A stretch of DNA of 64,000 bases from Symbiodinium natans (GCA_905221605.1 CAJNDS010002193.1:10001-74000); one strand, 5' to 3'; positions 1 through 12,006 are shown, counted from the first letter of the stretch. The notes: a model not told the origin generated them from the sequence alone. Program-made: numbers and translations.

Positions 1-376
1 GAACTTTGCTCGCCGACGTCAGACGGAGCTTAAGCACGGAAGAATTGCAATGCTCGCAACAATGGGTTATATCACCCCTGAATTCGCCAAGTGGCCCGGC
101 TACCTTTCCCCAACTTTGGGCATCAAGTTCGCCGATGTGCCGACTGGCCTTGCAGCCATTTCCAAGGTTCCCATCGCAGGCTGGACCCAGATGATCCTCT
201 GGGGCGCGTACTGCGAGACATCCCAGGACCAGTCCGCTGGCACTCCTGGTGCCGCAGGCGATTTCGGATGGAAGGTTCTCACATCCGATGATGCCGAGAA
301 AAAGAAGGCGAAGCTCGCAGCAGAGTTGGCCAACGGAAGGCTGGCGATGATGGCCATCATCGGCATGTTCTTCCAG
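1..376 (+). CDS. Gene 1 domain 1a, intronless type (5' truncated by the window edge)
   Basis: The reading frame starts at base 2 and runs uninterrupted to the CAG at 374-376. It is the counterpart of 19011-19386 in gene 2. Compared with the other domains it reads YITPEFAKWPGY in place of YITPEITGKFPGY and GWTQMILWGAYCE in place of GWGQILAYMAFCE, so it is a distinct subtype. It is followed by an intron with a GC donor (377-727). Confidence 0.88.
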
Positions 377-3300
377 GCGTGCAAGTGTTGTGTCGGACAT
401 GTCTGTCCACGTGCTACTGCAAGTGAAGTCATGGCTCCTACTTGCTGGTGATGATCATGTAAACTTTCATGTAGTTAACCACTGTCATGTGCCTGAAACG
501 CATTCGGCAAACTCGGCTTCGAGCATGAACTTAGTCCAATTGTGTTCCAATGCCAGCTGGCACTAGCAACATTCTTTGATTTGATGACTAAAAAACCCTA
601 AACCCTAAACCCTAAACCCTAAACCCTAAACCCTAAACCCTAAACCCTAAACCCTAAACCCTAAACCCTAAACCCTAAACCGTCGAACTGCTCAAGTTTC
701 ACAAGCACTTCTGCTCTTTGGTCTGAGGATGGTCTGACCGGAAGCGCCTGGGGTGACTGGGCCAACTACACCGCCTCCCCGCTCCGTGCGTTCGAGAACG
801 AGCTTGGTGTTCAGGATCCCGTCGGATTTTGGGATCCCGCTGGGTTCACCGCCGACGGCAGCGTTGAGGACTTCAAGCGCCGCCGCCAGACCGAGATCAA
901 GCATGGCCGAATCGCAACTTGGATGTACTTGGGACACGTGAAAGATTCCGAGCATCTCCCCCTTGAACAAGCGTTTCAGGATTCGATCTGTTGTTCGGTA
1001 GTGCGTTCTCAACGCCTAGGCGATGCTTGCGGCAATGGGCTACATTACTCCAGAGCAACTTTGGTTGAAGAGCTGCAGTGTTGATGAGTCAGGAAATGTC
1101 AGGAAGAGGCGATGAGGTATCTGAACTGTTTTCTAGTTTGCTGCATTCATTTTCTTATCGTGCAATGCTGTTGTTTGATGTAGGGTTGTGTCGTCTCGTG
1201 AGCTACTGTGTTGCTGCAACCAAACATTGGTTGGCACGTCCGAGGATCACTGGCAAGTTCCCTGGGTACCTCTCTCCGTCTGCCGGCCTGAAATTCGCCG
1301 ACGTGCCAAACGGCCTTGCTGCGATCTCGAAAGTTCCCGCCGCAGGTTGGGGACAGATCCTTGCCTACATGGCATTCTGCGAGGTTTCCCAGGATCAGTC
1401 GGCTGGCACCGCAGCCGCAGCGGGCGACTTCGGCTTCAAGGTCTTGACCTCCAGCGACCCAGCTGAGAAGACCAAGAAACTTTCGGCGGAGTTGGCGAAC
1501 GGAAGGTTGGCAATGATGGCCATCATCGGAATGTTCTTCCAGGTGAGGTTTTCGCACGTATCATGCGTGTGTATCTATGCGTGTGCACGTTTGTCATGAT
1601 GACTTCATGCGACTTGTTGACCGATGTGTGCATGTGGACATGTTTCTTTCTGCTTGAAACAGGATGGTCTGACCGGAAGCGCCTGGGGTGACTGGGCCAA
1701 CTACACCGCCTCCCCGCTCCGTGCGTTCGAGAACGAGCTTGGTGTTCAGGATCCCGTCGGATTTTGGGATCCCGCTGGGTTCACCGCCGACGGCAGCGTT
1801 GAGGACTTCAAGCGCCGCCGCCAGACCGAGATCAAGCATGGCCGAATCGCAACTTGGATGTACTTGGGGCAGGTGAAAGATTCCGAGCATCTCCCCCTTG
1901 AACAAGCGTTTCAGGATTCGATCTGTTGTTCGTTAGTGCGTTCTCAATGCCTAGGCGATGCTTGCGGCAATGGGCTACATTACTCCGGAGCAACTTTGGT
2001 TGAAGAGCTGCAGTGTTGATGAGTCAGGAAATGTCAGGAAGAGGCGATGAGGTATCTGAACTTTTTTCTAGTTTGCTGCATTCATTTTCTTATCGTGCAA
2101 TGCTGTTGTTTGATGTTGGGTTGTGTCGTCTCGTGAGCTACTGTGTTGCTGCAACCAAACATTGGTTTGCACGTCCGAGGATCACTGGCAAGTTCCCTGG
2201 GTACCTCTCTCCGTCTGCCGGCCTGAAATTCGCCGACGTGCCAAACGGCCTTGCTGCGATCTCGAAAGTTCCCGCCGCAGGTTGGGGACAGATCCTTGCC
2301 TACATGGCATTCTGCGAGGTTTCCCAGGATCAGTCGGCTGGCACCGCAGCCGCAGCGGGCGACTTCGGCTTCAAGGTCTTGACCTCCAGCGACCCAGCTG
2401 AGAAGACCAAGAAACTTTCGGCGGAGTTGGCGAACGGAAGGTTGGCAATGATGGCCATCATCGGAATGTTCTTCCAGGTGAGGTTTTCGCACGTATCATG
2501 CGTGTGTATCTATGCGTGTGCACGTTTGTCATGATGACTTCATGCGACTTGTTGACCGATGTGTGCATGTAGAATCATGTGGACATTTTTCTTTTTGCTT
2601 GAAATAGGATGGTCTGACCGGAAGCGCCTGGGGTGACTGGGCCAACTACACCGCCTCCCCGCTCCGTGCGTTCGAGAACGAGCTTGGTGTTCAGGATCCC
2701 GTCGGATTTTGGGATCCCGCTGGGTTCACCGCCGACGGCAGCGTTGAGGACTTCAAGCGCCGCCGCCAGACCGAGATCAAGCATGGCCGAATCGCAACTT
2801 GGATGTAGTTGGGGCACGTGAAAGATTCCGAGCATCTCCCCCTTGAACAAGCGTTTCAGGATTCGATCTGTTCGTTAGTGCGTTCTCAATGCCTAGGCGA
2901 TGCTTGCGGCAATGGGCTACATTACTCCGGAGCAACTTTGGTTGAAGAGCTGCAGTGTTGATGAGTCAGGAAATGTCAGGAAGAGGCGATGAGGTATCTG
3001 AACTTTTTTCTTTCAATGTTGGGTTGTGTCGTCTCGTGAGCTACTGTGTTGCTGCAACCAAACATTGGTTTGCATGAGGATCACTGGCAAGTTCCCTGGG
3101 TACCTCTCTCCGTCTGCCGGCCTGAAATTCGCCGACGTGCCAAACGGCCTTGCTGCGATCTCGAAAGTTCCCGCCGCAGGTTGGGGACAGATCCTGCCTA
3201 CATGGCATTCTGCGAGGTTTCCCAGGATCAGTCGGCTGGCACCGCAGCCGCAGCGGGCGACTTCGGCTTCAAGGTCTTGACCTCCAGCGACCCAGCTGAG

Positions 3301-6300
3301 AAGACCAAGAAACTTTCGGCGGAGTTGGCGAACGGAAGGTTGGCAATGATGGCCATCATCGGAATGTTCTTCCAGGTGAGGTTTCGCGCGTATCATGCGT
3401 GTGTATCTTGGCGTGTGCACGCTTGTCATGATGACTTCATGCGACTTGTTGACCGATGTGTGCATGTGGACATTTTTCTTTCTGCTTGAAATAGGATGGT
3501 CTGACCGGAAGCGCCTGGGGTGACTGGGCCAACTACACCGCCTCACCGCTCCGTGCGTTCGAGAACGAGCTTGGTGTTCAGGATCCCGTCGGATTTTGGG
3601 ATCCTGCTGGGTTCACTGCCGACGGCAGCGTTGAGGACTTCAAGCGCCGCCGCCAGACCGAGATCAAGCATGGCCGAATCGCAACTTGGATGTACTTGGG
3701 GCAGGTGAAAGATTCCGAGCATCTCCCCCTTGAACAAGCGTTTCAGGATTCGATCTGTTGTTCGTTAGTGCGTTCTCAATGCCTAGGCGATGCTTGCGGC
3801 AATGGGCTACATTACTCCGGAGCAACTTTGGTTGAAGAGCTGCAGTGTTGATGAGTCAGGAAATGTCAGGAAGAGGCGATGAGGTATCTGAACTTTTTTC
3901 TAGTTTGCTGCATTCATTTCTTATCGTGCAATGCTGTTGTTTGATGTAGGGTTGTGTCGTCTCGTGAGCTACTGTGTTGCTGCAACCAAACATTGGTTTG
4001 CACGTCGAGGATCACTGGCAAGTTCCCTGGGTACCTCTCTCCGTCTGCCGGCCTGAAATTCGCCGACGTGCCAAACGGCCTTGCTGCGATCTCGAAAGTT
4101 CCCGCCGCAGGTTGGGGACAGATCCTTGCCTACATGGCATTCTGCGAGGTTTCCCAGGATCAGTCGGCTGGCACCGCAGCCGCAGCGGGCGACTTCGGCT
4201 TCAAGGTCTTGACCTCCAGCGACCCAGCTGAGAAGACCAAGAAACTTTCGGCGGAGTTGGCGAACGGAAGGTTGGCAATGATGGCCATCATCGGAATGTT
4301 CTTCCAGGTGAGGTTTTCGCACGTATCATGCGTGTGTATCTATGCGTGTGCACGTTTGTCATGATGACTTCATGCGACTTGTTGACCGATGTGTGCATGT
4401 GGACATTTTTCTTTCTGCTTGAAATAGGATGGTCTGACCGGAAGCGCCTGGGGTGACTGGGCCAACTACACCGCCTCACCGCTCCGTGCGTTCGAGAACG
4501 AGCTTGGTGTTCAGGATCCCGTCGGATTTTGGGATCCCGCTGGGTTCACTGCCGACGGCAGCGTTGAGGACTTCAAGCGCCGCCGCCAGACCGAGATCAA
4601 GCATGGCCGAATCGCAACTTGGATGTACTTGGGGCAGGTGAAAGATTCCGAGCATCTCCCCCTTGAACAAGCGTTTCAGGATTCGATCTGTTGTTCGGTA
4701 GTGCGTTCTCAACGCCTAGGCGATGCTTGCGGCAATGGGCTACATCACTCCGGAGCAACTTTGGTTGAAGAGCTGCAGTGTTGATGAGTCAGGAAATGTC
4801 AGGAAGAGGCGATGAGGTAGCTGAACTTTTTTCTAGTTTGCTGCATTCATTTTCTTATCGTGCAATGCTTTTGTTTGATGTAGGGTTGTGTCGTCTCGTA
4901 AGCTACTGTGTTGCTGCAACATGCTGCAACCAAGCATTGGTTTGCACGTCCGAGGATCACTGGCAAGTTCCCTGGGTACCTCTCTCCGTCTGCCGGCCTG
5001 AAATTCGCCGACGTGCCAAACGGCCTTGCTGCGATCTCGAAAGTTCCCGCCGCAGGTTGGGGACAGATCCTTGCCTACATGGCATTCTGCGAGGTTTCCC
5101 AGGATCAGTCGGCTGGCACCGCAGCCGCAGCGGGCGACTTCGGCTTCAAGGTCTTGACCTCCAGCGACCCAGCTGAGAAGACCAAGAAACTTTCGGCGGA
5201 GTTGGCGAACGGAAGGTTGGCAATGATGGCCATCATCGGAATGTTCTTCCAGGTGAGGTTTTCGCGCGTATCATGCGTGTGTATCTTTGCGTGTGCACGC
5301 TTGTCATGATGACTTCATGCGACTTGTTGACCGATGTGTGCATGTGGACATTTTTCTTTCTGCTTGAAATAGGATGGTCTGACCGGAAGCGCCTGGGGTG
5401 ACTGGGCCAACTACACCGCCTCACCGCTCCGTGCGTTCGAGAACGAGCTTGGTGTTCAGGATCCCGTCGGATTTTGGGATCCCGCTGGGTTCACCGCCGA
5501 CGGCAGCGTTGAGGACTTCAAGCGCCGCCGCCAGACCGAGATCAAGCATGGCCGAATCGCAACTTGGATGTACTTGGGGCAGGTGAAAGATTCCGAGCAT
5601 CTCCCCCTTGAACAAGCGTTTCAGGATTCGATCTGTTGTTCGGTAGTGCGTTCTCAATGCCTAGGCGATGCTTGCGGCAATGGGCTACATCACTCCGGAG
5701 CAACTTTGGTTGAAGAGCTGCAGTGTTGATGAGTCAGGAAATGTCAGGAAGAGGCGATGAGGTAGCTGAACTTTTTTCTAGTTTGCTGCATTCATTTTCT
5801 TATCGTGCAATGCTTTTGTTTGATGTAGGGTTGTGTCGTCTCGTAAGCTACTGTGTTGCTGCAACATGCTGCAACCAAGCATTGGTTTGCACGTCCGAGG
5901 ATCACTGGCAAGTTCCCTGGGTACCTCTCTCCGTCTGCCGGCCTGAAATTCGCCGACGTGCCAAACGGCCTTGCTGCGATCTCGAAAGTTCCCGCCGCAG
6001 GTTGGGGACAGATCCTTGCCTACATGGCATTCTGCGAGGTTTCCCAGGATCAGTCGGCTGGCACCGCAGCCGCAGCGGGCGACTTCGGCTTCAAGGTCTT
6101 GACCTCCAGCGACCCAGCTGAGAAGACCAAGAAACTTTCGGCGGAGTTGGCGAACGGAAGGTTGGCAATGATGGCCATCATCGGAATGTTCTTCCAGGTG
6201 AGGTTTTCGCGCGTATCATGCGTGTGTATCTTTGCGTGTGCACGCTTGTCATGATGACTTCATGCGACTTGTTGACCGATGTGTGCATGTGGACATTTTT

Positions 6301-7367
6301 CTTTCTGCTTGAAATAGGATGGTCTGACCGGAAGCGCCTGGGGTGACTGGGCCAACTACACCGCCTCACCGCTCCGTGCGTTCGAGAACGAGCTTGGTGT
6401 TCAGGATCCCGTCGGATTTTGGGATCCCGCTGGGTTCACCGCCGACGGCAGCGTTGAGGACTTCAAGCGCCGCCGCCAGACCGAGATCAAGCATGGCCGA
6501 ATCGCAACTTGGATGTACTTGGGGCAGGTGAAAGATTCCGAGCATCTCCCCCTTGAACAAGCGTTTCGCTTGTTCAGGATTCGATCTGTTGTTCGGTAGT
6601 GCGTTCTCAACGCCTAGGCGATGCTTGCGGCAATGGGCTACATCACTCCGGAGCAACTTTGGTTGAAGAGCTGCAGTGTTGATGAGTCAGGAAATGTCAG
6701 GAAGAGGCGATGAGGTAGCTGAACTTTTTTCTAGTTTGCTGCATTCATTTTCTTATCGTGCAATGCTTTTGTTTGATGTAGGGTTGTGTCGTCTCGTAAG
6801 CTACTGTGTTGCTGCAACATGCTGCAACCAAGCATTGGTTTGCACGTCCGAGGATCACTGGCAAGTTCCCTGGGTACCTCTCTCCGTCTGCCGGCCTGAA
6901 ATTCGCCGACGTGCCAAACGGCCTTGCTGCGATCTCGAAAGTTCCCGCCGCAGGTTGGGGACAGATCCTTGCCTACATGGCATTCTGCGAGGTTTCCCAG
7001 GATCAGTCGGCTGGCACCGCAGCCGCAGCGGGCGACTTCGGCTTCAAGGTCTTGACCTCCAGCGACCCAGCTGAGAAGACCAAGAAACTTTCGGCGGAGT
7101 TGGCGAACGGAAGGTTGGCAATGATGGCCATCATCGGAATGTTCTTCCAGGTGAGGTTTTCGCACGTATCATGTGTGTGTATATATGCGTGTGCACGTTT
7201 GTCATGATGACTTCATGCGACTTGTTGACCGACGTGTGCATGTGGACATTTTTCTTCTTGCTTGTGATCTGAAGTTTCTGAAATAGGATGGTCTGACCGG
7301 AAGCGCCTGGGGTGACTGGGCCAACTACACCGCCTCCCCGCTCCGTGCGTTCGAGAACGAGAATTGA
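1..7367 (+). CDS. Polyprotein gene 1: tandem acpPC-type light-harvesting domains (3' part)
   Basis: This is the 3' part of a nuclear gene for a chlorophyll a/c2-peridinin light-harvesting polyprotein, which after import into the plastid would be cut into separate three-helix thylakoid antenna proteins. Each domain of about 172-173 residues shows helix 1 with EIKHGRIAML, helix 2 around GLAAISKVPAAGWGQ and helix 3 with ELANGRLAMMAIIGMFF; the E and R residues of helices 1 and 3 are the family's chlorophyll-binding pairs. One intronless domain is followed by seven three-exon domains and a 26-residue last unit with TGA at 7365-7367. Domain starts are 887-969 bp apart. The exon boundaries are inferred from protein continuity and matching phases. 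One domain (2608-3375) has a 1-base deletion that would end the frame at 3280 unless it is a sequencing error. Confidence 0.9.
592..681 (+). repeat. Telomere-type (CCCTAAA)n array inside an intron
   Basis: About 12 near-perfect CCCTAAA units lie in the intron 377-727. The paralogous intron of gene 2 (19387-19710) has about 50 bp of unique sequence at this position and no array, with clear homology on both sides. Confidence 0.97.
728..1542 (+). CDS. Gene 1 domain 1b (three exons)
   Basis: The exons are 728-913 (186 bp, DGLTGSAWGDW to KHGRI), 1020-1054 (35 bp, AMLAAMGYITP) and 1245-1542 (298 bp, ITGKFPGYLSP to GMFFQ), 519 bp or 173 codons in all. The first two introns both start GCAACTT and end AG before a G, in phases 0 and 2. 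The third intron (1543-1662) starts GTGAGG and ends CAG, in phase 0. Confidence 0.88.
1663..2477 (+). CDS. Gene 1 domain 1c (three exons)
   Basis: The exons are 1663-1848, 1955-1989 and 2180-2477. The coding sequence and both internal introns are nearly identical to those of the preceding domain, which indicates recent duplication or gene conversion. Confidence 0.88.
2608..3375 (+). pseudogene. Gene 1 domain 1d, frameshifted copy
   Basis: The exons are 2608-2793, 2897-2931 and 3079-3375. The last exon is 297 bp instead of 298: one T is missing near 3195 (GATCCTGCC where the other copies have GATCCTTGCC). The frame then runs to a stop at 3278-3280. The second intron is also about 40 bp shorter than in the other copies. 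The deletion is either a real lesion or a sequencing or assembly error. Confidence 0.75.
3495..4307 (+). CDS. Gene 1 domain 1e (three exons)
   Basis: The exons are 3495-3680, 3787-3821 and 4010-4307. The frame is intact across the inferred junctions. The second intron ends GTCGAG, one base shorter than its neighbours' GTCCGAG. Confidence 0.88.
4428..5252 (+). CDS. Gene 1 domain 1f (three exons)
   Basis: The exons are 4428-4613, 4720-4754 and 4955-5252. The second intron holds a tandem duplication (GCTGCAACATGCTGCAACC near 4912) that is shared only with the next two domains, marking these three as the youngest expansion in gene 1. Confidence 0.88.
5373..6197 (+). CDS. Gene 1 domain 1g (three exons)
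   Basis: The exons are 5373-5558, 5665-5699 and 5900-6197. Including introns, this copy differs from the preceding one by only a few bases over 945 bp. Confidence 0.88.
6318..7150 (+). CDS. Gene 1 domain 1h, last complete domain (three exons)
   Basis: The exons are 6318-6503, 6618-6652 and 6853-7150. The first intron has a short internal duplication (GCGTTTCGCTTGTTC near 6563). The following intron (7151-7286) is longer than its paralogues. Confidence 0.88.
7287..7367 (+). CDS. Gene 1 terminal partial unit and stop codon
   Basis: The exon encodes the first 25 residues of another unit (DGLTGSAWGDW to AFENE), then AAT (N) and TGA at 7365-7367. Homology to the other units stops exactly after the GAG codon. 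Gene 2 ends at the same codon (33094), so this is the true C-terminus of the polyprotein and not a random truncation. Confidence 0.87.
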   Translation, partial: DGLTGSAWGDWANYTASPLRAFENEN

Positions 7368-7370
7368 ACA

Positions 7371-7403
7371 AAGCGGACACTGGGCATGCATCTGACATGC
7401 CGC
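7371..7403 (+). other. Possible 3'-UTR stem-loop after the gene 1 stop
   Basis: GGCATG and CATGCC flank a 7-base loop a few bases after the stop. A reduced form (GGCAT/ATGCC) lies at the same place after gene 2, near 33107-33121. Conservation of the pairing suggests an RNA element, but both copies come from one duplication, so the evidence is weak. Confidence 0.35.
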
Positions 7404-8510
7404 TAGAACCTTCGACAGTTAATCTGAGGTCCGAATCGTTAAATCCTACGGCCCAAGCTCTGGTTCTCCTAGTTGTAAGTATGTTGCATGTTGGCGAGTG
7501 TGGTTCAAGGCGCATGACACATGATAGCGATGTGATTCTTGCAGGCAAGATTTATGGATTATGGAATACTGGTTCCACATGCTGGTGTGACAAGCGGCGG
7601 AACCCCTGAGCCTCAAGCCCTAAACTCCTAAACCAACAACGTTTTTGGGGCTTCATATTTTGGTACGGTCACTTGCTTTGAGCCTCAGGTCTTGCAAACT
7701 TAGGGGACCTCGGCTGTCGGATAGGGCAGGGTACCCCAGGTGTAGGTGTGTTTTGTGTTCTTTAGGCGGGGCCGGGGAAGCTGAGTGAGAGGGGAGGGGG
7801 GGGGGCGGCCAGGACCGGGGGGGTGGGAACCCTTTTCGTTGAACATGCATATGTATAAGTTGGGTGATTGGGAGCCGACAGTTTGCTTCAGGAGAGGAGG
7901 CAGATCAGCAATGTGGGGGGATTTTGAGGCTCGCGGAGCTCCATGGCTTTGGAGGATCAAGGGCTTTTGGGGGTCTTGGGCTGCTAGGCTAGGATGCCCC
8001 GAACCGAACAGCCTAAAATGTGGCGTGGTATGTGTGTGTGGGTTGCATACGATCTTTGAACACTCGTTTGCAATCGAAGCCTTTAAAAGGGAGACCCTGA
8101 TCACAGCGGCTTAAACCCCCTGAGAGCCTGCACACCCCAAGACTCTTCTAAAACTACTTGCATGGTCCCTGAGTACAGTCCTTCACCTTTAGGATCATTC
8201 TTGTTGCACTCCTCATGATTAGTCCTGTTTTTTGCATCTCATATTGCTTTGGTCGTGGGCACAGGGTTCTGGGACTTCAAGACGTCCTTAAGGATTTGAT
8301 AGCCAGAGACTTGAGTAGGTTTCACTTCAGGAAGGCTTTTTAGATCATATTAGGCCAGTTTCGGGAATATTCCCGCGCTAAGTGTAGTAATCTGGGTACA
8401 GAGGCCCTTAGTATGGCCGTAAGTTTGAGGTGTGCGTATATACCCATTTGCTTCGTCATAAAGTCAGGGACCCAGAACCTTCCTAAAGGAATGAAGGAGA
8501 TACACTTTTG

Positions 8511-8605
8511 TATCATCATCATCATCATCATCATTATCATCATTATCATCATCACCATCATCATCATCATCAACATCATCACCATCATCAGCATCATCAG
8601 CAGCA
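8511..8605. repeat. (ATC)n microsatellite
   Basis: This is a degenerate ATC/ACC trinucleotide tract. A shorter GTC/ATC tract sits at the matching place in the second spacer (34745-34795). Confidence 0.95.
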
Positions 8606-8607
8606 AC

Positions 8608-8692
8608 ATGCATGTATATGTATATACATATATATATACATGTATATATATATATGTACATATATATATATATACATATGCGAGAAAAACAG
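8608..8692. repeat. (TA)n-rich tract
   Basis: Alternating TA/CA dinucleotides directly follow the ATC microsatellite. Confidence 0.93.
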
Positions 8693-9985
8693 AAGACAAG
8701 TAAGGCCCTAGTGCCCAACACCCCTAAACCCTGATCCGTCGATCATTCTACCCTAAACCCTAAACCCTGAGCCAACCTCATGCCTGAACTTTAAGACCCT
8801 AGCACGCTGCACCCTGAGCCGTGACAAGAGGCTTTGATTAAGTGATCGTCGTGCTTGTACATTACCCGGGTCCGGCGCTCAATCAGGGTTGAGGGTTCAG
8901 GGTTGCAGGGTCTTACTCGTAGGGTTGCACGCTGGGGCAGGTTTAGGGCTTTGGGGTTTCGGGGTTTCAGGGTTATGAGTTGCAGGTTTAGATAGGTTTG
9001 GGGGTTCGCGTGTGCGGAGGAGGGCGTTGGTCGCCTTGCATGTGAAGTGCTTCCTCCTGCATGTCCTGTACACATTGGGGAGCCTCAGTTGAGCATTCAC
9101 ACAATGTTGTAACCCCGCCTTTACAAGGGCAAGCCCCACACTCTTGAAACTTGCAACCTTCAACCCCGACAGGACTAAACCCCTGAACTGAACCCAGAAA
9201 TCCCGAAAAATCCTAAACCTCCTAAACCCTCCTAGAAGATTTCATCCCTTCATTGTAGCTTGGGGGTCTCACGGTTAGGAGCTTAGACCCTCAGAATCCC
9301 TCAAACAAAGCCCACCCCCGAACCGGATAGGGTTGAGGGTTTAGGGTTTGGGGGTTCAAGCCCTGCATCGGGTTTGGGGTTCAGGCTTTCGGGCTTAAAC
9401 GTTTAGGGTTTGCATGTGAATTAGGGGTGAGGGACGTGTCGGCGATGGGTGCCTCTGTGTGAGGGGCTGGCCGCAGGGTCTCTAGATGTTTCGGCAGGGA
9501 TTGGGCTCCATCGTCTGTCCTTAAGCCAAAACCACCCGTTCTAGAGTTTCGGGCTTAGCGTTTAGGGTTTAGGTTTGAGGGCCCTTGCAACCCTAAACCC
9601 TACAGGCCTTAAACCACCCATCCCAATAGCTGCAGAGGCCTGGGCACGACCCACGCCCACCCCGCGCACGACGGGATCCTGCCACGCATAGCGGCCGGCC
9701 GAAAAAGTAAGAGAGGACTTCGGGGTTCTGGGATGTTTTGGGTTTAGGGTTTAGGGTTTAGGGTGTAGTGTTAGGGGTTAGGGGTTAGGGGTTTAAGGCT
9801 TGAGGGTTTGGAGTTGTTGAGGCTCTTGGGTTTGAACAGAAGCATCCGAGTCTAGGAGGCCGCATTAAAGGCCGTCCATGAAAGGCCTCCCCGAACCTCG
9901 AACCCTAAACCCGAAGCCCTAGAAGCCATAAGCCCTAAACCCGAAGCCGGAAACCCGAACCCAACCCAGAGGTTTCTTAGAAGCG

Positions 9986-10079
9986 CTTGTGACTTAGTAA
10001 GTCTACTTGGTATCCCCTACAGACCCTATTAGATTCCCCGCAGCCCACCTTACTAACCCTACTTACGAAGTCACACGAG
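9986..10079. repeat. Imperfect palindrome, possible MITE relic
   Basis: GTGACTTAGTAAG on the left and CTTACGAAGTCAC on the right are inverted repeats with one mismatch, about 90 bp apart. I see no other copy in the window. Confidence 0.5.
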
Positions 10080-11872
10080 CTTCCAAGTACGCTTGGGGGG
10101 AGTCTTTCTTCTCTTGGCGGGGCTGCGAAGGGTGAGTTTTGACAGCATTGGGCCATCGGGTCCTGAGACGCTTTACCTTGGTGTTTCCGGGGTTACGGTG
10201 TTGAGGGTTCTCATTTAACATTCTCCTCGTTTCGAAATTTCTGCTCATATCATTTGTTTCGAGAAGATGTTTGACGAATGCGCGCCCCTTCCCGGGCCCT
10301 GAACCCCCCTCGAAACCTCCCAAGCCCTAAACCCCATACACGCACACTTACGCCCCTTCTCTGCTGCTTGGTGTGCTCGAGCCCGGAAGCAGTGCAAGTG
10401 CAAAGCACTTGGGCCGGGCTCTCAGTTGCCAGTGTTGGTGGCTTTGGGTCCAGGATCCAAGGTTTTAGGGCTTTGAAACCTGCTGCAGTATCCATCGTTG
10501 CTGGTTGACACCATTCCCATTCTACAAGCTACCTGCTCGTTGCCTTCAGGCAGTTGGTCGGTGGTCGACCCCTGAATTTTTAACTCCGAAGCGTTGAGCC
10601 CCAGAAACAAAGTCCCTGTACAGCCCGACACGGTCTTCAACCTACAAGCTCTAAAGCCCCAGCATGAAGTACCACGCTTTTGCCGGGTAGAGTCAAGGCT
10701 TTGGTTTTTTGGTGCTTCGTTGACTTCGGTGTTTGGTTCAGGGTGTAAGGGCATAGGGGTTCAAGGGTCTAGGGGGTCAGGGGTTTAAGGGTATAAGGTT
10801 TAAGGGTTTAGGGGCTTAGGGGGTTATGGGGTTCGGGAAAGGGGGATGGTGTTCCTGGCTGGTCTGGGTAGTGGTCGACAGTCGAGGGCGGACATCTTGC
10901 AACGGACATCTGCTCAGCGAAGCACGCAGCTGCGCAGTGTTCATGCGGATTGCGGCAAGTGTACGGGTCAACCGGTTCGAAAGACGTCCGTGCCCTATCA
11001 ACACCAAAGCACACTCCCCAAGATGAGCCCTCAACCCAGCCCTCTGGTAAGACTCCAAACTCTACACCCTCCCGGGCGCTTTAGATCCCACACAACCCCG
11101 GCGACCTACCCCAGAACTTCGCCAGGGAAACGCGCCTCGTGCTCGCCTTCCGGATTTTAATTATTTTTTCCCTTCCCTCGACTGCCGGCGACTCGGACGC
11201 TAGATCCTAAACCCGGAAGGCCTGCAACCTAGAACCCTCAAGCCCTGAACCCTAAACCCTAAACCCTAAACCCCAAAGCCCTGAAGCCACAAATTATCCT
11301 AAAGCTTCGCCTTTAAAGCACCGAAGCTCTAGAGCCTCGGGGTGGTTCGGTAGGGGCTTGGGTGGCGCGGGGTGTGGAGTTGAGGGATTGGGATGTAGGG
11401 TTCAAGGACGTGGGTTGAGGGCTGAGTTAGCAATTTGGGGCGTAGGGTTCAGTTGTCTGGGGCTTAGAGCCATGAGGCTCGGCTCAGGCCCGGGAATTCA
11501 GAGGGTTCAGGGACTCAGGGCTTAGGGTTTAGGCTAGCCCTCCCAGTCATGATGTGGCATGTTGGGGAAAAAGTTTGGGGTCCAAGAGCCCTGAGTTTCA
11601 ACCCAGAAACGCAAGGCCTAAGCCCCAGACGTTAATGTCTAAATGCGCTGCTCAGGGGCTTCGCCTGCGGTCTGTACGTTGACCGTACACACCCAAGCCC
11701 ACTCAAAGGATCAGGAAACTTAGCAAGCAAGAACGAGGATGCCCTGACTTTGGGAACATGCAACCCTGTCCCCAAGCTTAATATGCCCCAAGCCTTCAAC
11801 CCCAAACACTGTTAACCACTTGAACCCGAAAACGCTGAAAACCCGAATACCCTAAACCCTAAACCCTGCTGC

Positions 11873-12006
11873 CCCCTTAAACCCTTAAACCCTTAAACCC
11901 TTAAACCCTTAAACCCTTAAACCCTTAAACCCTTAAACCCTTAAACCCTTAAACCCTTAAACCCTTAAACCCTGAAACCCTTAAACCCTTAAACCCTTAA
12001 CCCTTA
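11873..12006. repeat. Octamer telomere-variant array (CCCTTAAA)n upstream of gene 2
   Basis: About 16 tandem copies of the 8-bp unit CCCTTAAA, rather than the 7-bp CCCTAAA, end about 55 bp before the gene 2 start codon. Confidence 0.95.

Noticed and set aside
592-681. A chromosome end
   Set aside because: Unique antenna-gene sequence continues on both sides, and the arrays are short, numerous and in both orientations, so they are interstitial.
753-941. Recurrent 62-67 codon + strand frame beginning MTGPTTPP in every unit
   Set aside because: It is the other-frame shadow of the first exon of each antenna unit, conserved only because the exon is.
1147-1557. Recurrent reverse-strand frames of 100-177 codons (MRKPHLEEHSDDGHH and MFKGEMLGIF types)
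   Set aside because: They are antisense shadows of GC-rich antenna exons that run through introns; no independent features support them.
8340-8711. ORFs with poly-I, poly-H, poly-M or poly-D stretches
   Set aside because: They are translations of the ATC and TA microsatellites.
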